Assembly: GCA_021234155.1 (NCBI GenBank) | Contig: JAJEKV010000003.1 | Span: 6,448,413-6,512,412, forward strand | DNA from: Isoetes taiwanensis | Taxonomy: Eukaryota > Streptophyta > Lycopodiopsida > Isoetales > Isoetaceae | Reading direction: 5' to 3' | DNA: 64,000 nucleotides | In this document: in pieces, positions 1-12,300 of the stretch | Numbering within the stretch: position 1 is the first letter of the stretch | Layout: every line of letters starts with the position of its first letter | The notes under the pieces: model-generated | What the model saw: the letters and a program-made list of their open reading frames with translations, nothing else | What the model was told of the DNA's origin: nothing | Databases searched by the model: none | Translations under genes and position numbers: made by a program

Positions 1-722
1 ATTCTGAGCAAGAAATAAAGAAACCAGTAGTATCTAGAATATTTCAGAAATAGATTATAAGGGACAAGTTTATTATGAACAGGAAAAAGGAATGGACGTT
101 TTGCTTGCATGGAAGTGGTCTTGCTTTATTTGGTTTCATGCTTGGTTGATTGTATGTCGAGTAGTGTATTCTACTTCACTTGTAAATCATGGAGCAAAGA
201 GAATCAAGACACAACTATCTCTCTAGTGGACACTTCAGTTTAGCATGACAATTGCTTATGGGATGAACTAGTGTATAGTTTCACCTGTATACTGGCCAGA
301 ATAAGGCTCCAAATTCTTTGAATTGGCAGGGAATTGAGATTACAAAATGTACTCATAGTTGTTTGCAATGGGAATAATTTGTTTGTCTTGATGTTATTGT
401 GCTTTTTAGTAATTAATATTTAGGCCCATAACATTTATCTAAGTTTGCATTAGTTAGGGCCCGAAGGGCCCAAAAATTTTTTTAATATAACAATTAACAC
501 ACAACTACCATTAACATTATTAACACAAACCATTGCATTTAACACATTTAAATTAAAATCCCCCTTAAACCCCCTTTGGTTTGGGTGCATATTCACACGG
601 GGGGTTACTCAGGGCAGCGAGAGCTGTCGGATGGGCATATTTGCCCTTTATTCCAAAATCTGGACCGTACGTAGCGATCCTCGTTTGTGGGGTATGCATG
701 TACAAGTTTTTGTATACTGTAT
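1..722. other. Unique left flank, non-coding
   Basis: This AT-rich stretch has no counterpart elsewhere in the window and ends where homology to the large tandem unit begins. I see no convincing gene. A perfect 15-base GC palindrome-like motif (GGGCCC-GAA-GGGCCC) sits at 457-471, followed by an AT-rich run. Base quality looks good: CAG and CTG triplets occur normally. Confidence 0.6.
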
Positions 723-1197
723 ATTAAAGTCCGGTCAATATTTTTATTGTTTCTTGAAGGGCAGGGAGCAAGCAGCCTTAAAACAGAAATCTACTACAAA
801 ACAAGGAGTTCAAGTTGATCCAAGTGCATTAAGTGTTGTTAGAGTTCCTACTTCCACTCGGGGTGACAGAAGATCTGGTTTTGAAAGCTCAGTGATGGAG
901 ATGAACAGCAAGGCGTCTCACCATAGTCTCACCATAGCACACGCCCATTTGTCCCATTGTTGGGCCCTGAATCACAAATATTGTCACATTCCACGCATGA
1001 AGCAAACTTTGATAAAAGCCCAAAGTAAGGAAGATGTCAGAAGTTCTTGTTTGATTCTTTCTATCCTAGAGGTTAAATTTACACGAGTCTCTTCTGCAGG
1101 GCTGCGGAAGGGAACTTGTTGGCTTCAGGAAATAGAAATGTGGAACCTGAAGTCCTTAGTGAAGCTTCTTCCCATACAAGTCCAACAAATGCAGTGA
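631..1197 (+). CDS. Open frame of 188 codons across R1, exon-like, unknown
   Basis: An open frame starts at ATG 631 in the unique flank and runs through most of R1. The part from about 765 to 905 (GREQAALKQ... to ...FESSVMEM) has a composition like a real charged exon, and the DNA before it has a pyrimidine-rich tract ending in AAG and GGCAG, possible acceptor sites. R2 and R3 do not keep the frame, but both carry the CAG-type damage seen across the array. I recognise no domain. It could be an exon captured in the repeat or simply a chance frame. Confidence 0.2.
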   Translation: MGIFALYSKIWTVRSDPRLWGMHVQVFVYCILKSGQYFYCFLKGREQAALKQKSTTKQGVQVDPSALSVVRVPTSTRGDRRSGFESSVMEMNSKASHHSLTIAHAHLSHCWALNHKYCHIPRMKQTLIKAQSKEDVRSSCLILSILEVKFTRVSSAGLRKGTCWLQEIEMWNLKSLVKLLPIQVQQMQ

Positions 1198-1270
1198 TTT
1201 TATAGCTTGAAGTCTGGCATGGGGGTGCGTGTTGCCAAATCTCAAACCTATCCCATGTGCTACATAAAAA
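723..1270 (+). repeat. Direct repeat R1, start of unit A
   Basis: This ~550-bp segment occurs three times: here, at 25,773-26,290 and at 55,479-56,028. All copies start at ATTAAAG and end at GTGCTACATAAAA. It opens each full unit and also stands alone after the second unit, so the unit is flanked by direct repeats. R1 and R3 resemble each other more than either resembles R2, which is visibly degraded at CAG/CTG positions. It starts near TG and ends near CA, but no primer-binding site follows, so I do not call it an LTR. Confidence 0.85.
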
Positions 1271-2594
1271 AATGAGCGCCCCGCCATCATCAGAGCTTCA
1301 AAATCCCTATTTTTGTCGTGAATTGGGTTGCGGGGCTTCCAACTCTACAGATTCATGCAGTTATGTGGTATATGCATATCTCGCATTTCCCATCATTCTA
1401 AAAATCTGATACAGAACAGGAAACAGGGAACAGGGAACAGGGAATGGATCTTCCAAATGGTGATTCTAATTTCTTTGCTTTCGATTCGCAAAGGGCGAGG
1501 ACATAATCTTTTAACTGTGATTCACCAAAATTGTTAGTAAGGCAACTGACTTCATGTCAAATTATAAATGTTCTGCAATAGTATAGGTAATTGAGTCCTG
1601 CTTTTAATATAATAGGATAGAATTTAAAAGAATTCTAAATTGAGACTGCACAGATATACTTATCTATAGTCGAAAAAAAAATAGATATTCTTCTCCCTCG
1701 AAATGATGGCCTAGCTCGCATATATTATTTATAAATTTTAAGAATCATGTTATCGATTGATTGTTGTCGATGCCTAACAAAAGCCATTGATTTTAAACAT
1801 CCGTAGTTCTTAGGCTCCTTTAGCGTATCTATAATTTACGCAGTCCCATTGTCTAAATGGTCATGATTTGGTTTTATTTTTCATAAGATTTGTTGTGTGT
1901 AATTTTTAACCCGTGATTCCCTTACGCTAGATGTTTGTAATTCACTAAACATTGTGCTAAGGCTGTTAATGGACATCACCTCGTCTTGCAATCAAAACGA
2001 CAAAGCATTGAAGTCCTTGCTTACGACATATTGATCGCATTTTACTTGCATGATATATAACTCATCGGCACCCTTTACTTCATTTTTCGATTCTTTGGCC
2101 CAAATATGTGCGGGCATTTTTATTTTACAGCCACAACTCAATCATTGAGGATATTAAGAAGCTAAAGCTTTACGCAATAGCTTGATCTAGCGTGCATCAT
2201 TGGCATCTGTCATTTGAATCACCTTGCAAAGGCACTTTGTGCCACATTGTGTTTAAATATATAAAACATCATGCGTGTTGTATTATTCAGAATATTGGAA
2301 TAATGGTTAGCCTCATAAGGCAAGCTCCTTAAAACTGATTGTTTTAAAACATCTTTCAAGATCGTCATGGTTTCCCAATTGTAGAATTCTAATTTTGACT
2401 AAAGAATCCCAATAATTGAAGATTCTCATGTTGGATTCCCAATTGAAGGATTTTGATTTTGGCTTAAGAATCTTACTCCCAAAAGATAAAAACCAAGTTG
2501 CTACATTGCATTGAGTTGTCGAAGTAGTACATTGAACATTGATGAAGATGTTATTTTAGAAATTTGGGAAAGGATCAGTATTAGTTTCTGGAAT
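1271..2594. other. Non-coding unit DNA (A); counterpart 26,291-27,690
   Basis: This is AT-rich sequence without a convincing gene. Short runs such as repeated CAGGGAA at about 1,418-1,445 are intact here and damaged in the B counterpart. From 2,380 to 2,480 a phrase close to TTCCCAATTG..GATTTTGATT is repeated twice in loose form. Confidence 0.6.
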
Positions 2595-2647
2595 TGTTAA
2601 GTTCCACTGGTTGCAAGATTTATTTCGGGCAAGATATTTGGAGCATT

Positions 2648-2811
2648 AGCTTCCAACCACATCAGACAGATCTTAAGTTGAGCTTAGGCATCATGGCTGA
2701 GGCACATTCTTAGGAATATGAATGAGAGTAGCTTCCAACCACATTAGGCAGATCTTAAGTTGAGCTTAGGCATCATGGCCGAGGCACATTCTTAGGAATA
2801 TGAATGAGAGT
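2648..2811 (+). repeat. 82-bp tandem duplication
   Basis: Two adjacent 82-bp copies (2,648-2,729 and 2,730-2,811) begin AGCTTCCAACCACAT and end AATGAGAGT, with only a few differences. They lie inside the ~0.4-kb stretch (about 2,595-2,990) that is absent from unit B, where a short junction near 27,685-27,700 replaces it. Loss from B is the simpler reading because no target duplication frames the A segment. Confidence 0.85.
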
Positions 2812-5564
2812 ACAGAGAGATGCCGAATAAGAAAATATAATTTTTCAAGTCAAGCAAAATCTAGTCTTTGCCATGCCTTCTTACACGTAATTAGAGGATA
2901 ACTTCGAATTTGTTGGATATAATAACATGTATTGTGATAGATTTCATTATATAATTCTTGGTCATTATCATTCCTATTGCATTGTTTTTTACATGACGTT
3001 CTTGAAACTCTTAAGTTACTTCTCACGTGTTTGTCCCAACACTTGATTTTGATGCAAGGCTTGGTTGAAAGGAAATCGTTCGAATACTACATCGTAGAAA
3101 AATGTGCACCTACGAGTACTCAAGGAAAAGTCTCCTCTTGACATGTGTGATCTTTAGAACAAGATTGTGTTAAGTATTAGCATAAAGAGATGGACAATTG
3201 CAACCTAATGCCTGGCATGCAGCATTTAAATTTTGTGCAGTGAGGATCAACTACTTAGTACCATGCGGGTAGCATTTAAATTTTGAGCAAGATTCTAAAA
3301 TTATCTGGTCTATCTTATGACAAGGACAAGCGTCCCATATATTCAATCCGTTCAAGAAGGCCTTTTGCGCAAATGCGAACTATGATAAATCCATTACTAA
3401 ACAAGATTAGAACAAAGACTCAGGCCAACTTTATAGGGTTAGAACTAAAGAAATGTTCGCGGCGGCCTTGGCGCGCCGGGATAAATTTCTTGTATACATA
3501 AACACACTTTGATGTGTGGGATGCATGGGTTGCTCCTTTCCATTTCGGTCATCAAATTTAGCTGTAAAATCTCGGCCACATGTTTAGATATGCGTACATG
3601 GCATGCGTGCATGATGGCATGCGTGCAGCAGATCTTAGTCGTTTGATCAAAAGGTGAGGATAAATCCTAGCCATTAAGTTTTTATAATAAATTGCAATGA
3701 GGTGAGGTGGCATCTTCATTAATAAAAAGGTAGCGATTAGATGGACTTTCTAGGAAGCTTTCTCTGTCTTAATTGCCTTCAAAGGCCTGTAACTTGCACT
3801 AGAGGGGTCGGATGAAGATGGGGCACATGCCTTGTATTCTTCTCGTCGAGAGCTTTTCAACGACCAGTACTTTGGCACCGTTCATGTGTGTATCTTAGCA
3901 TTAGGTTTCACTTTGCATTAACAATTACATACATCTTAGAAGTAAATAGCTAAACCTTTGTAATAATTCTAAACCTTGCTAATTGTGCATTGTGTAGATA
4001 ATAATGTGTACCATAAAAGTGGTAGCAATGTACATTATTGCATATAAATTGGAAAATATATTTATTAGGTTATGCCTTACACTATACCATAAAATGGCCA
4101 CACTAACATAATCTATAGAATGGTCATTGTAACTCACTAAGCATTTTAACCAATGTTAACATGAATTCTCTAGATGTTAGTTGTGGGGTTAGTTGTTTTG
4201 CAATCCTTGATGCTTATTTGTTGTTGCATTTGCTCAACAATGTGATGCAAACGCATGCGTGATTGTAAAATTTCAATAATGTCCTTAAAACAATGTAGAG
4301 GCGGCTTAGAGGTATCCATAATGTTCCTCTGGAGCAAACGATGATGATTTACCATTCTAAATGAAAAATATCTTGTATACATCAAGTATGTTTCTATATA
4401 GCAACATAAATAGACGCCCTTACATCCTTGAAGACAATTGTCGATGCTTTATTATTTTAATTATCTTGTACACATAAGAACAGGTATAAATGTCCTTACA
4501 TTCTCATGACTATCAACCACGTGAGACAACTCATCCCGAAGGTGGTTGTAAACGATTTCAAAGTGGCATTTGTAATGGTTATGGACATAAAATCACTACA
4601 TCTGACTAAAAGAACCCATCTTGCTACAAAACGTAAATCTAGAGAACAATGTGCTACATATAGAAAGTTTTCAAGGTTGAGCGGAAGATCTGAGTATGGG
4701 CTGCTTGCAAAATAGGGCGCCTATGAGTTCCTTGTCGATGCACTCTGTGCTCTTCTTTTGTAATCCTCAACGTCTTCTTGGCCCGATAAGCAGATTAGAA
4801 GCATACTACATTTTTGCACCAAATGTAACCATCCATATTTCTTTCTATAATTCATGCTTCGACGTCTTCTTCTGGACCAAAATCTTAGATGCTCATACCA
4901 ACACATTTTATGCCTATGAAAGGCTTATAAATCAGAGTTAAAACACGGGTGGAACAAAATACAGGCAAATAGTTCAAGGCCATGCTTTCTATGGAAAAAA
5001 AGAGCTTAAGATGTTGTTAGTGGCTATGTTAGAACTGATAGTGTTCATCTCGTGTGTTTCAGTGGAAAGGTCACATACATTAACTTTCTTCCATATCGTG
5101 CCATGGCTATCTTTTAGTCCAATTTTTTGTACTAATATTTGGAATCTATCCAAATGCAACTTCCAATGTACCCGGTGGTAATCCTAACAATAAATGATTC
5201 TCCCATCGGGAATTTGTTGGCATGCCCACTCAGTTGGACATGTTAGATGATCCAATCAGGTCCTTTACATTGTTCAATCTCGGTAATAGTGCTCCTACTA
5301 CCGGATCATCTTCTAGCTCCTTGTCCATCCCCCGCAATTGAAGAGCCGCAGATTTAATCCTTGAAATATACTCCTCTCACGGAGGCCCAATCTTTCAACC
5401 GTGGTGAAGATTACGGAGTACAAATTTGCCTAGCGATAGAAGTGTCTCTTAGGTAGATCTTTGACAATTGCTTCTTTGGCATAGCTAGTTTGCTTCAGCA
5501 CTGTGCTATCATAGTATCATCTAGATAGCGCATCATTCGATTGCCTTCCAATCTCGTTGGAGCC
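2812..5564. other. Non-coding unit DNA (A); counterpart 27,700-30,282
   Basis: The stretch is mostly AT-rich and collinear with unit B. Both strands between about 4,170 and 4,940 have several short open frames, but none persists in the B copy and none shows a domain I recognise. Confidence 0.5.
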
Positions 5565-5572
5565 ATTTCAAG

Positions 5573-6260
5573 CTGGGGATAGGTTCAATATCAGTATCGT
5601 TTTATCACCTAATCATATTTTTCGTTTGATGGCACAAATTTGACGTTTAATACGTCAAAAATACGGATTCGAAAACTTTCGGCGTGTTTAAAACAAACTG
5701 TTTAAACTGCAGCGAAGTCTTGTTAAAAGCGAAAGTTTATTTTAAATTTTCGCCACGCCAACCGAGAAATAGTTCGCGTGAAGTAAATGAACTTTTCGCT
5801 TTACGAAAACATCTTCGCTTCGTTTTAAACGAAAGTTAACTTCACCAGTAGTTTAACGCCCTGAAATATATATAGAAACTTCGCTGTAGTTTAAAACTTC
5901 TGCTTAAAACGCGCCTTCTTCAGCGTAGTTTAAACGCAAAAGAATGCTTACGCCGAACAAAAAATTTCGCGTGCAGAACCTTAACCTTTATACTACGCTG
6001 AAAAAGAGTTTCGCTTGTTTAACATTAAGGCTTTTAACGCCGAAAAGCCGGGAGGGATTCGCGAAGTTTAAAACTTAGACTTCGCTTTACGAAAGAAAGT
6101 TCGCGTAGTTTTTAAATGAAGGTTTCACTTACGCCAAACTTTTTTTTTTCCCGCCGGGCGAAGTATTAAATACAAAAATACGTATTTTTCCCCAAAATAT
6201 TTATTTTTGCACTTTATACCGCCCCAAAAAATAGTTTCATACGTCTGTAACCTATCCTCG
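5573..6260. mobile_element. Non-autonomous hAT-like DNA transposon
   Basis: The 688-bp insert is bounded by an exact 8-bp direct repeat ATTTCAAG (5,565-5,572 and 6,261-6,268). Unit B shows the uninterrupted site once, at 30,283-30,290. The ends are inverted: left CTGGGGATAGGTT, right (reverse complement) CGAGGATAGGTT. Both fit a CAGGGATAGGTT terminus if the leading CAG has been miscalled, and hAT elements have 8-bp target duplications and CAGGG-type ends. The interior has no transposase. It is built from loose repeats of GTTTAAA and AACTTCGC words and small palindromes such as GACGTTTAATACGTC. The filled and empty sites in sister units show that it moved after the duplication, or was excised from B. 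Confidence 0.85.
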
Positions 6261-6268
6261 ATTTCAAG

Positions 6269-7590
6269 AGAGCTTGTCTCTCGCATCATTCCCTTTATTT
6301 GCCTTGGGTTGATGTTTCATCTTTAACCACTTGGGCTGCATTTGCCTTGAGTCGATAGCTTTGGTCTTGGCTCATCTCCGGAAACCACATGCGAGTCCCT
6401 TCTCTGTCAATTTGCCTCGCACCTTTATAAACCAATAAAAGGCATTAGCATGCATTAGTATTTCAATTCTTCCCATCTACGCCTAGCGGGATCAACAATC
6501 CAACGCCCGGAGGATTGACCCGATTTCGATACCATATTAGAGGATGGGAAGAAATACCATCAAAAAGGCATTGATCTATTGAAGGAACTCCCCTTTATAA
6601 ATCTTAGGAGGTGTATCACTTATGGACCTCACCGCCTTTGCTTGATTAATGGAACAGCTAAAGCAAGCTCCTTAACTTTGGAATTTTAGAAATAGCTAAC
6701 TCTATTTTGGTGAACTCTAACAACCGGGCGTCACATGACTAAAAGTCATATTTGTTACAATATCGAGTTCCAATAAATAAAACTGTGGAATTAGCTCATC
6801 ATAAAAAAATACTTAGAACCAGGTATACACTATTCACGCTTATATCTTTGAAGTTTTTGTTATGCACATGATTCAGATTTACTTGGTGCTTGACCAATTC
6901 CTCAAGAAATCACCGCCGCAGAAAGCTTTGCAATATCTTCTAGTCCATGTTCTTTTTCTGCATATTTTAGCTTATTATTTTTGCTTGATTTCCTTATCAA
7001 CATAAAGCTTATCATCGATTTGTAAGTTATCATTTTCGTTTTACCTAAGCATATAAAAGTGTCTACCTCACAAGTTATGCAATTGATTTCTTGTTAATGT
7101 TGGACGGATATGGCTGCTTCAAAATATTTATCAGATATGAGAAAGTATTCCAATGTAAAGAGAATGGAATAAAGCAAGTGGACTATATGGAAAGGTTCGA
7201 TTTCTACATGATGAAAAAATGAGACCTCTTTTATGAAAGGTGGAATTGAAGGTATGTGTTGAGACAAACTTGCGTATTCTTTTTTATCTTTTAGTGTGGC
7301 CTACAATGAATGGATTCTGAGCGCTTATGTTCAATATCAGAATTCCATAGCCCATTTCTCTCACTGATCGAGAAAATATTCTTTAGCATGAATAGAGACA
7401 TGTACTTTGCACGCATCCTTCATGTTGGATTGTTTTCATGAAGAAAACAATTGATTAACTGATAAATAGAAGTTAGGTTTTAAAGCACATGATTTCTTAC
7501 TATATTAGTAAGATTAAGGCACTCTAGGTCCTTCTTTCTCCTGCTACCTCATTAGTAAGACTGAGGTAGTAAGATTATTAGGGGTTTGGA
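6269..7590. other. Non-coding unit DNA (A); counterpart 30,291-31,605
   Basis: AT-rich sequence collinear with unit B. I see no gene, RNA or clear element. The phrase AGTAAGATTA..GGCACTCTAGGTCC before 7,540 leads into the LINE relic. Confidence 0.5.
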
Positions 7591-8990
7591 GAAGCACTTG
7601 TTACGGTGGTCCACCGCCAAAGTTGTCTCTTGGGGTGCATTACGGTGGCCAAGTCGGTCCTTAGTAGTACCCATGTTTGTATGGCATCCTTCTTGCTAGC
7701 CCCACATATCAAGCGTCGTGAGCTCATTGCAATAGTTTGGAACTTTATTTGGGGAAGGTGGCTTGGTGAAGTGTATCCTTCCAAGATGGGCAAGTGGTGC
7801 GGGTATGATGGACTTCTTCTTTGCAGAGCAAAGTGCTTATTTCAAAGTTCATTTGGAGACTCTGAATAGTGAGGATGACTCTCTGGTTCATGCCTTCTTA
7901 GACAAGCTCTTCGTCCTTTGTATCCTTCTAGGCAAGAAGGTCATCAAACCAATCCTACCTTGGGCTTTATTTCGGACTCTGCGCAGCCTTTTCCAAGTGC
8001 TTCTCCATTTTTGCGTGGCTTGTTGACAGCATGGAAGGCAGTCAGACATCTTTTCTGGCCATGCCCCTCTATCCACACCCTATTGGAGACTCCATGGTGG
8101 TGGGCACCACTACCTCCAGACCCCTCAGCACCTCCATTGGCAGCATCAGTTCATCCCCTTACAGAGATGATGGGTCCTTGCGGGTGTTGTCTCTATTCAA
8201 GCATAGTATGAAGCGGGTCACCCTCTTGTCTTGGCTTGAATTTCGAGGCAAAGTTCCTACTCTCGTTGGGATGTATCTCTATGGGAGAAGGTCGCAGAAA
8301 ATTTGCCTCTTATAGTGCAAGTTGGTGTTGCTGAAAGGGTGCCATGGGACTGTCATGAAAATATTCACAAAGGCAAGCACTTTGTCAGATCAGTATATCG
8401 CCTTCTTTTAGCACCACAGCCCCTCCAGTTGCCAGATGGGTGGCACCTACAGTTCCACAACCCATTTTGTGTCGCACATGGCGATGGCTTTGGGATAGGT
8501 TGCTCCACCCTAAAGTCTCTGTATTGTAGTGGCAGGTTATCCACAGGTGCCTGCGGGTTAATGCCTTTCGACATCACTATGATCCTCACATATCTGCAGT
8601 ATACCCGCTCTGTCTTTTGGGGCGTTGAGACTCTTGAGCATTGTCTCTTTTATTGTTGTGGGGTTCAACCAGCGTGGTCCGGCTATAAGGTTTATTTAGC
8701 GATTACATTGATTTGTCGATGCATCCTCTTGGCGTCCCTATCCCAGCGCATGGCCTCCATCTAAACAAAGGGCTTCCATCTTGGTTCGATTAGCTCTTAT
8801 GGTCGATATGGGGGGCGTCGTAGACACCACATCTTCGGGGCATTAATTCATCGCCGCGATTTTATTATGGTTGCCCAGAAAAAGATATTGACAGCCTACG
8901 AGTGTTCCTCCCTTGAATCAGAAATGATGGAACGCATTTGGATTCAGTATCTTCGAATTGATTCTTCTCGTTAGTCTCCTATTCGGAGTA
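7591..8990 (+). pseudogene. LINE (L1-type) ORF2 3' relic with RT zinc-finger region, copy A
   Basis: Translated pieces in shifting plus-strand frames follow the order of the C-terminal part of plant L1 ORF2. An RT-connection stretch (around WALFRTLRSLFQV, ~7,960-8,000) is followed by KHFVRSVYRLLL (~8,368-8,410), then TWRWLWDRLLHPKVSVL (8,476-8,526) and WQVIHRCLRV, and then ETLEHCLFYCCG (~8,626-8,665). This matches the family pattern of the RVT zinc-finger region: a tryptophan-rich segment, a PPKV..FLWR-like segment, and a C..C..E..EHLF..C motif. Several frameshifts and stops break it, and no reverse transcriptase core precedes it. Some of the frame breaks may be sequencing damage, since B breaks at different places. 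Confidence 0.65.
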
Positions 8991-9139
8991 AAGTACAGCG
9001 TGCTCCGGGCTCGTGTTCTGTGGCATTTTTTGTGCTTACGGTTAGATGATGTGGCGTTCGGGGAAATATCGCCATAAATCGTATATTTCCGGGTCCATCA
9101 CTATACAAGTCTATCTTCATAGCCTTGTATACCATAGAT

Positions 9140-10703
9140 TGTGGCACTAGGGGCATGACTAAGTTATTCATATAACTTAGCCAACCTTAGGTTAAGACCA
9201 TTTTCCACATGGCCTTAACCTATTGGGCACCCGCCACCGCGGACTTACCCTATTGGAGCCACGTGGCATAACATGTGAACCCTAACCTATAAAGGCCTAA
9301 ACCCTAACCCTAGGCCTCTTTTACGGCTCCAACAGTCAGGGAACATTCTTGGCTTTCGAAACTCCGTTTGAGAACCGTTCTTGTGGTACGGACATAGCAT
9401 GGCGACCCCAGGCGTGGCGCATCAGTGAGGAGTGGGAGCTACCTCGAACACTTCAAAGACCATGGAGGCGCCGAGGATTGGGAGGGAGTGCTTACAGGGG
9501 CAGGTATATAGAGTAGTGCTCTTAGTAGTTCATCGGAAGTTAGCACTCGGATGGGTTAGCATTCATTATCTAGAGTAGAGCCATCCTAGAACCCTTATTG
9601 AACATCTTGAACCGTAATCAAGGAACCCTAAGCGTAAGTTATATATGTATGATTAGGTTAAGATGTTCTTATGATGATTATCATGATATGATATTATGTG
9701 ATGTTGGTTGATCATGTTTACTCCTCTTGTATTGGGAAGGGGGTAGAGACCTAGTAGCCATTACGTAGCATGCTCCTAGTTTAGACCCCTTAGTTCCTAT
9801 TATTATGCGGCTGTGCATAGGAACCCCTTAGGGCTATGGAGGCCATGATGTGACTCAGCACTACACAAGCGGGGCTAGAGGCAATGCGGAGGGAGGATCC
9901 CCTGGCCGGCCGGGGGGCTCTGGGGGGATCCCATAGTGGGCTAGGCTTATGGTCGGTCACTTAGGTGTGGGGGCGGGCATGGGTGCGACACCTCTGGGGC
10001 AATGGTGTCGCCCCTGCCTCTCAAGAGTTGCAAGTGTTGGCTTGGCTCTTTTGGGGGGGTTAAGTCGGGTATGAATGGGTGTGTGCTGACGATTCTCTAG
10101 CCACTCGTGGAACCTCTAGACCCCGGGAAGGGGAGATGCAACCCTTCCTGCCTCCCACGGACCGGGGAGATGCAACTGGAGTAGTCCCGATGGGTGATGC
10201 CATGGGATTGCGTGATCCAGGAAGGCTAGAGTCATGCGAGCTTGATCTAGCCCATCCGCAAAGTATGCAATGGGAGGGGCGGATGGAGTGGTCAACCCTA
10301 GCCATTGTCTATAGCCAGCCCCACCATTGTTATGACTTCGGTCACGCTCTATCTTGAGGCCTAGCCCGGTCGGTCCAACCTCCTCATGAGTCGGAGCCAT
10401 GGGTAGGAGCTCTCATATTTTATGGCATATGTTTATCTTTTTGTAGCTATGGATATGTGGATGGACTACCCTTGAGGTAGTATGATGTGTTGTTATTGCT
10501 AGTTCGGCGTTGTTTATGCTTCATTTGTGATAGGAGCCCATAGGGGAAGGGGCGCAAGACACCACCGTGTCCCCTTCCCATAATTAGGTGATCCCAAAGT
10601 GCGGGATAGGCGGAGGGCCCGTGCGGTCGGAGGGACCCGGATGGGGGATTTCCCTCACGGAGTGTCTGGCCGGGTGCCGTATATTTTGTAAGGGAGCATC
10701 ACA
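9140..10703 (+). mobile_element. Long terminal repeat, copy A
   Basis: The segment starts TGTGGCACTA, ends GGAGCATCACA directly before a tRNA-Met-type primer-binding site, and contains a TATA-like CTATAAAGG at 9,288-9,296. These are the expected features of a plant LTR of about 1.56 kb. The 5' boundary is inferred from the TG start and the end of LINE homology. I found no second LTR, polypurine tract or pol domains downstream, so this is a 5' LTR with a decayed or truncated internal region. Confidence 0.6.
9288..9296 (+). promoter_or_regulatory. TATA-like motif in the LTR
   Basis: CTATAAAGG lies about 150 bp into the LTR, followed by a telomere-like phrase TAAACCCTAACCCTAGG. The position suits an LTR promoter. 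There is no evidence that it is active. Confidence 0.35.
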
Positions 10704-10704
10704 A

Positions 10705-10718
10705 TGGTATCGAGCAAT
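10705..10718 (+). promoter_or_regulatory. LTR primer-binding site (initiator tRNA-Met type), copy A
   Basis: TGGTATCGAGC follows the LTR end by one base. The canonical plant site is TGGTATCAGAGC, so the CAG within it appears damaged. Copy B has a different corruption at the same bases, which supports one ancestral canonical site. Confidence 0.7.
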
Positions 10719-12300
10719 GTTCTTGGTTGACCAAGAGCTAGCCACGACCATATCCTTGAATAGGTAGACTAAGCGGCTTAGCTAATAAATGGAATGGGAA
10801 TTCAGGTCTTGAACCATGAAATGTGGGAGAAATTTTTTCCCCATTAGCAAGGTCATAATTAGATTGAATATAGTCTAAGTGAGAAATAATATAGTCAAAA
10901 GAAACCTTCTAGTAAATTTGAGGTCAAGTTGTTCATGAACCGCACCTTTCAAGCGAAAATTGAGCGAAATCGCTCAAAAGAAGCTTGAAAGAAAATGGCG
11001 TGAAATGACCACTACTTGGCCCAAAAGAAATTAGGAAATTATGAGAAATAGTTAGGTGATTAGGGAAAGTACCTTAATTAATAACCCATAGTTATAATAA
11101 AATTACTCTTAAGAAAAGTAGCTATTAAATCTATGGAAGCACCTCTACTCCTTAGAAATTCCCAAAGAGTAGCTTGAACACATCCTTTACCCTTGTAAGG
11201 CGAATTATAAACTAATCTCTGAAGCTGCCATAAGAGCGTCGATCGACTCAAAGGAGCTGCGAATAGACATAGTCGACAATTAACAGAGGCAAGATCGCTC
11301 GAAGAGGCCAGCATCAAAGAATTAAACAAGTAGCTAGGAAGGTTGGAAGCTCCAGCTTGCACCATAAGCGTTAAGCACTCAAGGTGGGTGGCGACAAGCA
11401 AATTCTTGAGGCGGCGACCTAGGCGGATGAGCGAACTTAGCCACTCAAGCTCTTGGACAAATTGTTCCACTTTCGTGGAGGAGCAATGACTTAGCACTTC
11501 AGGTGAATGATCGCAAGGCTCGGGGGGGAAATTGAGATCGTGGCGTGCATACGGAGGTGAAGATGAAGTAGCAAGAGCAACCCCGGCGGTAGGAGCCAAC
11601 ACCGGGGAAGAGCGGTGAGGAGCAAATAGCAAGAGCAACCTCAACAAGGGGAGCAACCACAACACCGGGGAAGAGTAGGTGAGCGGCAAGTAGCGGGAGC
11701 AACCTCGGCAATCTGAGCAACCCCAATGGCCGGGAACAACAAAGCAAGGGGGCGAGCAATCAATGCGAAAGAAAAGGAAGGAAGGGGCGTAGGCAAGGGA
11801 GAAGCGAGAAAGAGGCGTGAAGCTAGGTAGTAGGGGGGCGTGGTTATCGAGAACAACAGACCCGGCATTTAACTGGAGGAGGATGAGCTCGAGGAGGAAA
11901 GACCACACCAACAAGAGGAGGGAGCAAGAGGCTAAAGAAGAAGAGGAGGAGGAGGCCAAAGAGCAGGGCGGAGTCTCACGGCCGACAACCATATCCAATG
12001 CAGTCAAGGAGGGCAACATTAGCGAGAAGCTACTTAAAAGCTGAAGCAAGATATGGATGCGAGAAGAAGAAGGCAGCATGCAAGATTTATCTCCGCCAAT
12101 GGATCGACAAGGTAGGCCGACCGAGGTCGAAAAGCAAGCCTCCACCACCCGACTTCGACTCTCAGAAGAAGGTCCTCCATGGGCCAAACTCCCGCTTCGG
12201 GTGTTTAAGGAGATTAGGCACTTTCAGCGGTGTATTAATCTCCTAATAAGGAAAGCGCCATTCAAACACCTTCTTGGCTAAGTAATGCGGGAGTTCGGTT
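10719..12300 (+). other. Decayed LTR-element internal region (A); counterpart 34,687-36,295
   Basis: DNA after the primer-binding site continues collinearly in both units. From about 11,560 to 11,960 it is purine-rich, with repeated GAGCAACC words and a GAAGAAGAGGAGGAGG stretch, so plus-strand frames read as charged, Gag-like low-complexity protein. No protease, RT, RNase H or integrase motif is seen. A long minus-strand frame at 11,078-12,187 is open in A only and leucine/serine-rich, which is the shadow expected opposite such repeats. Confidence 0.4.

Noticed and set aside
723-1270. R as an LTR, making the array LTR-internal-LTR-internal-LTR
   Set aside because: No primer-binding site follows R, no polypurine tract precedes R2 or R3, and the 25-kb interior contains a different LTR and a LINE relic.
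9298-9314. Telomere-like AAACCCTAACCCTAGG
   Set aside because: Only two units, inside an LTR; too short for an interstitial telomere array.
11078-12187. 369-codon minus-strand open frame
   Set aside because: It is leucine/serine-rich, lies opposite a purine-rich repeat, has no domain and is broken in unit B.
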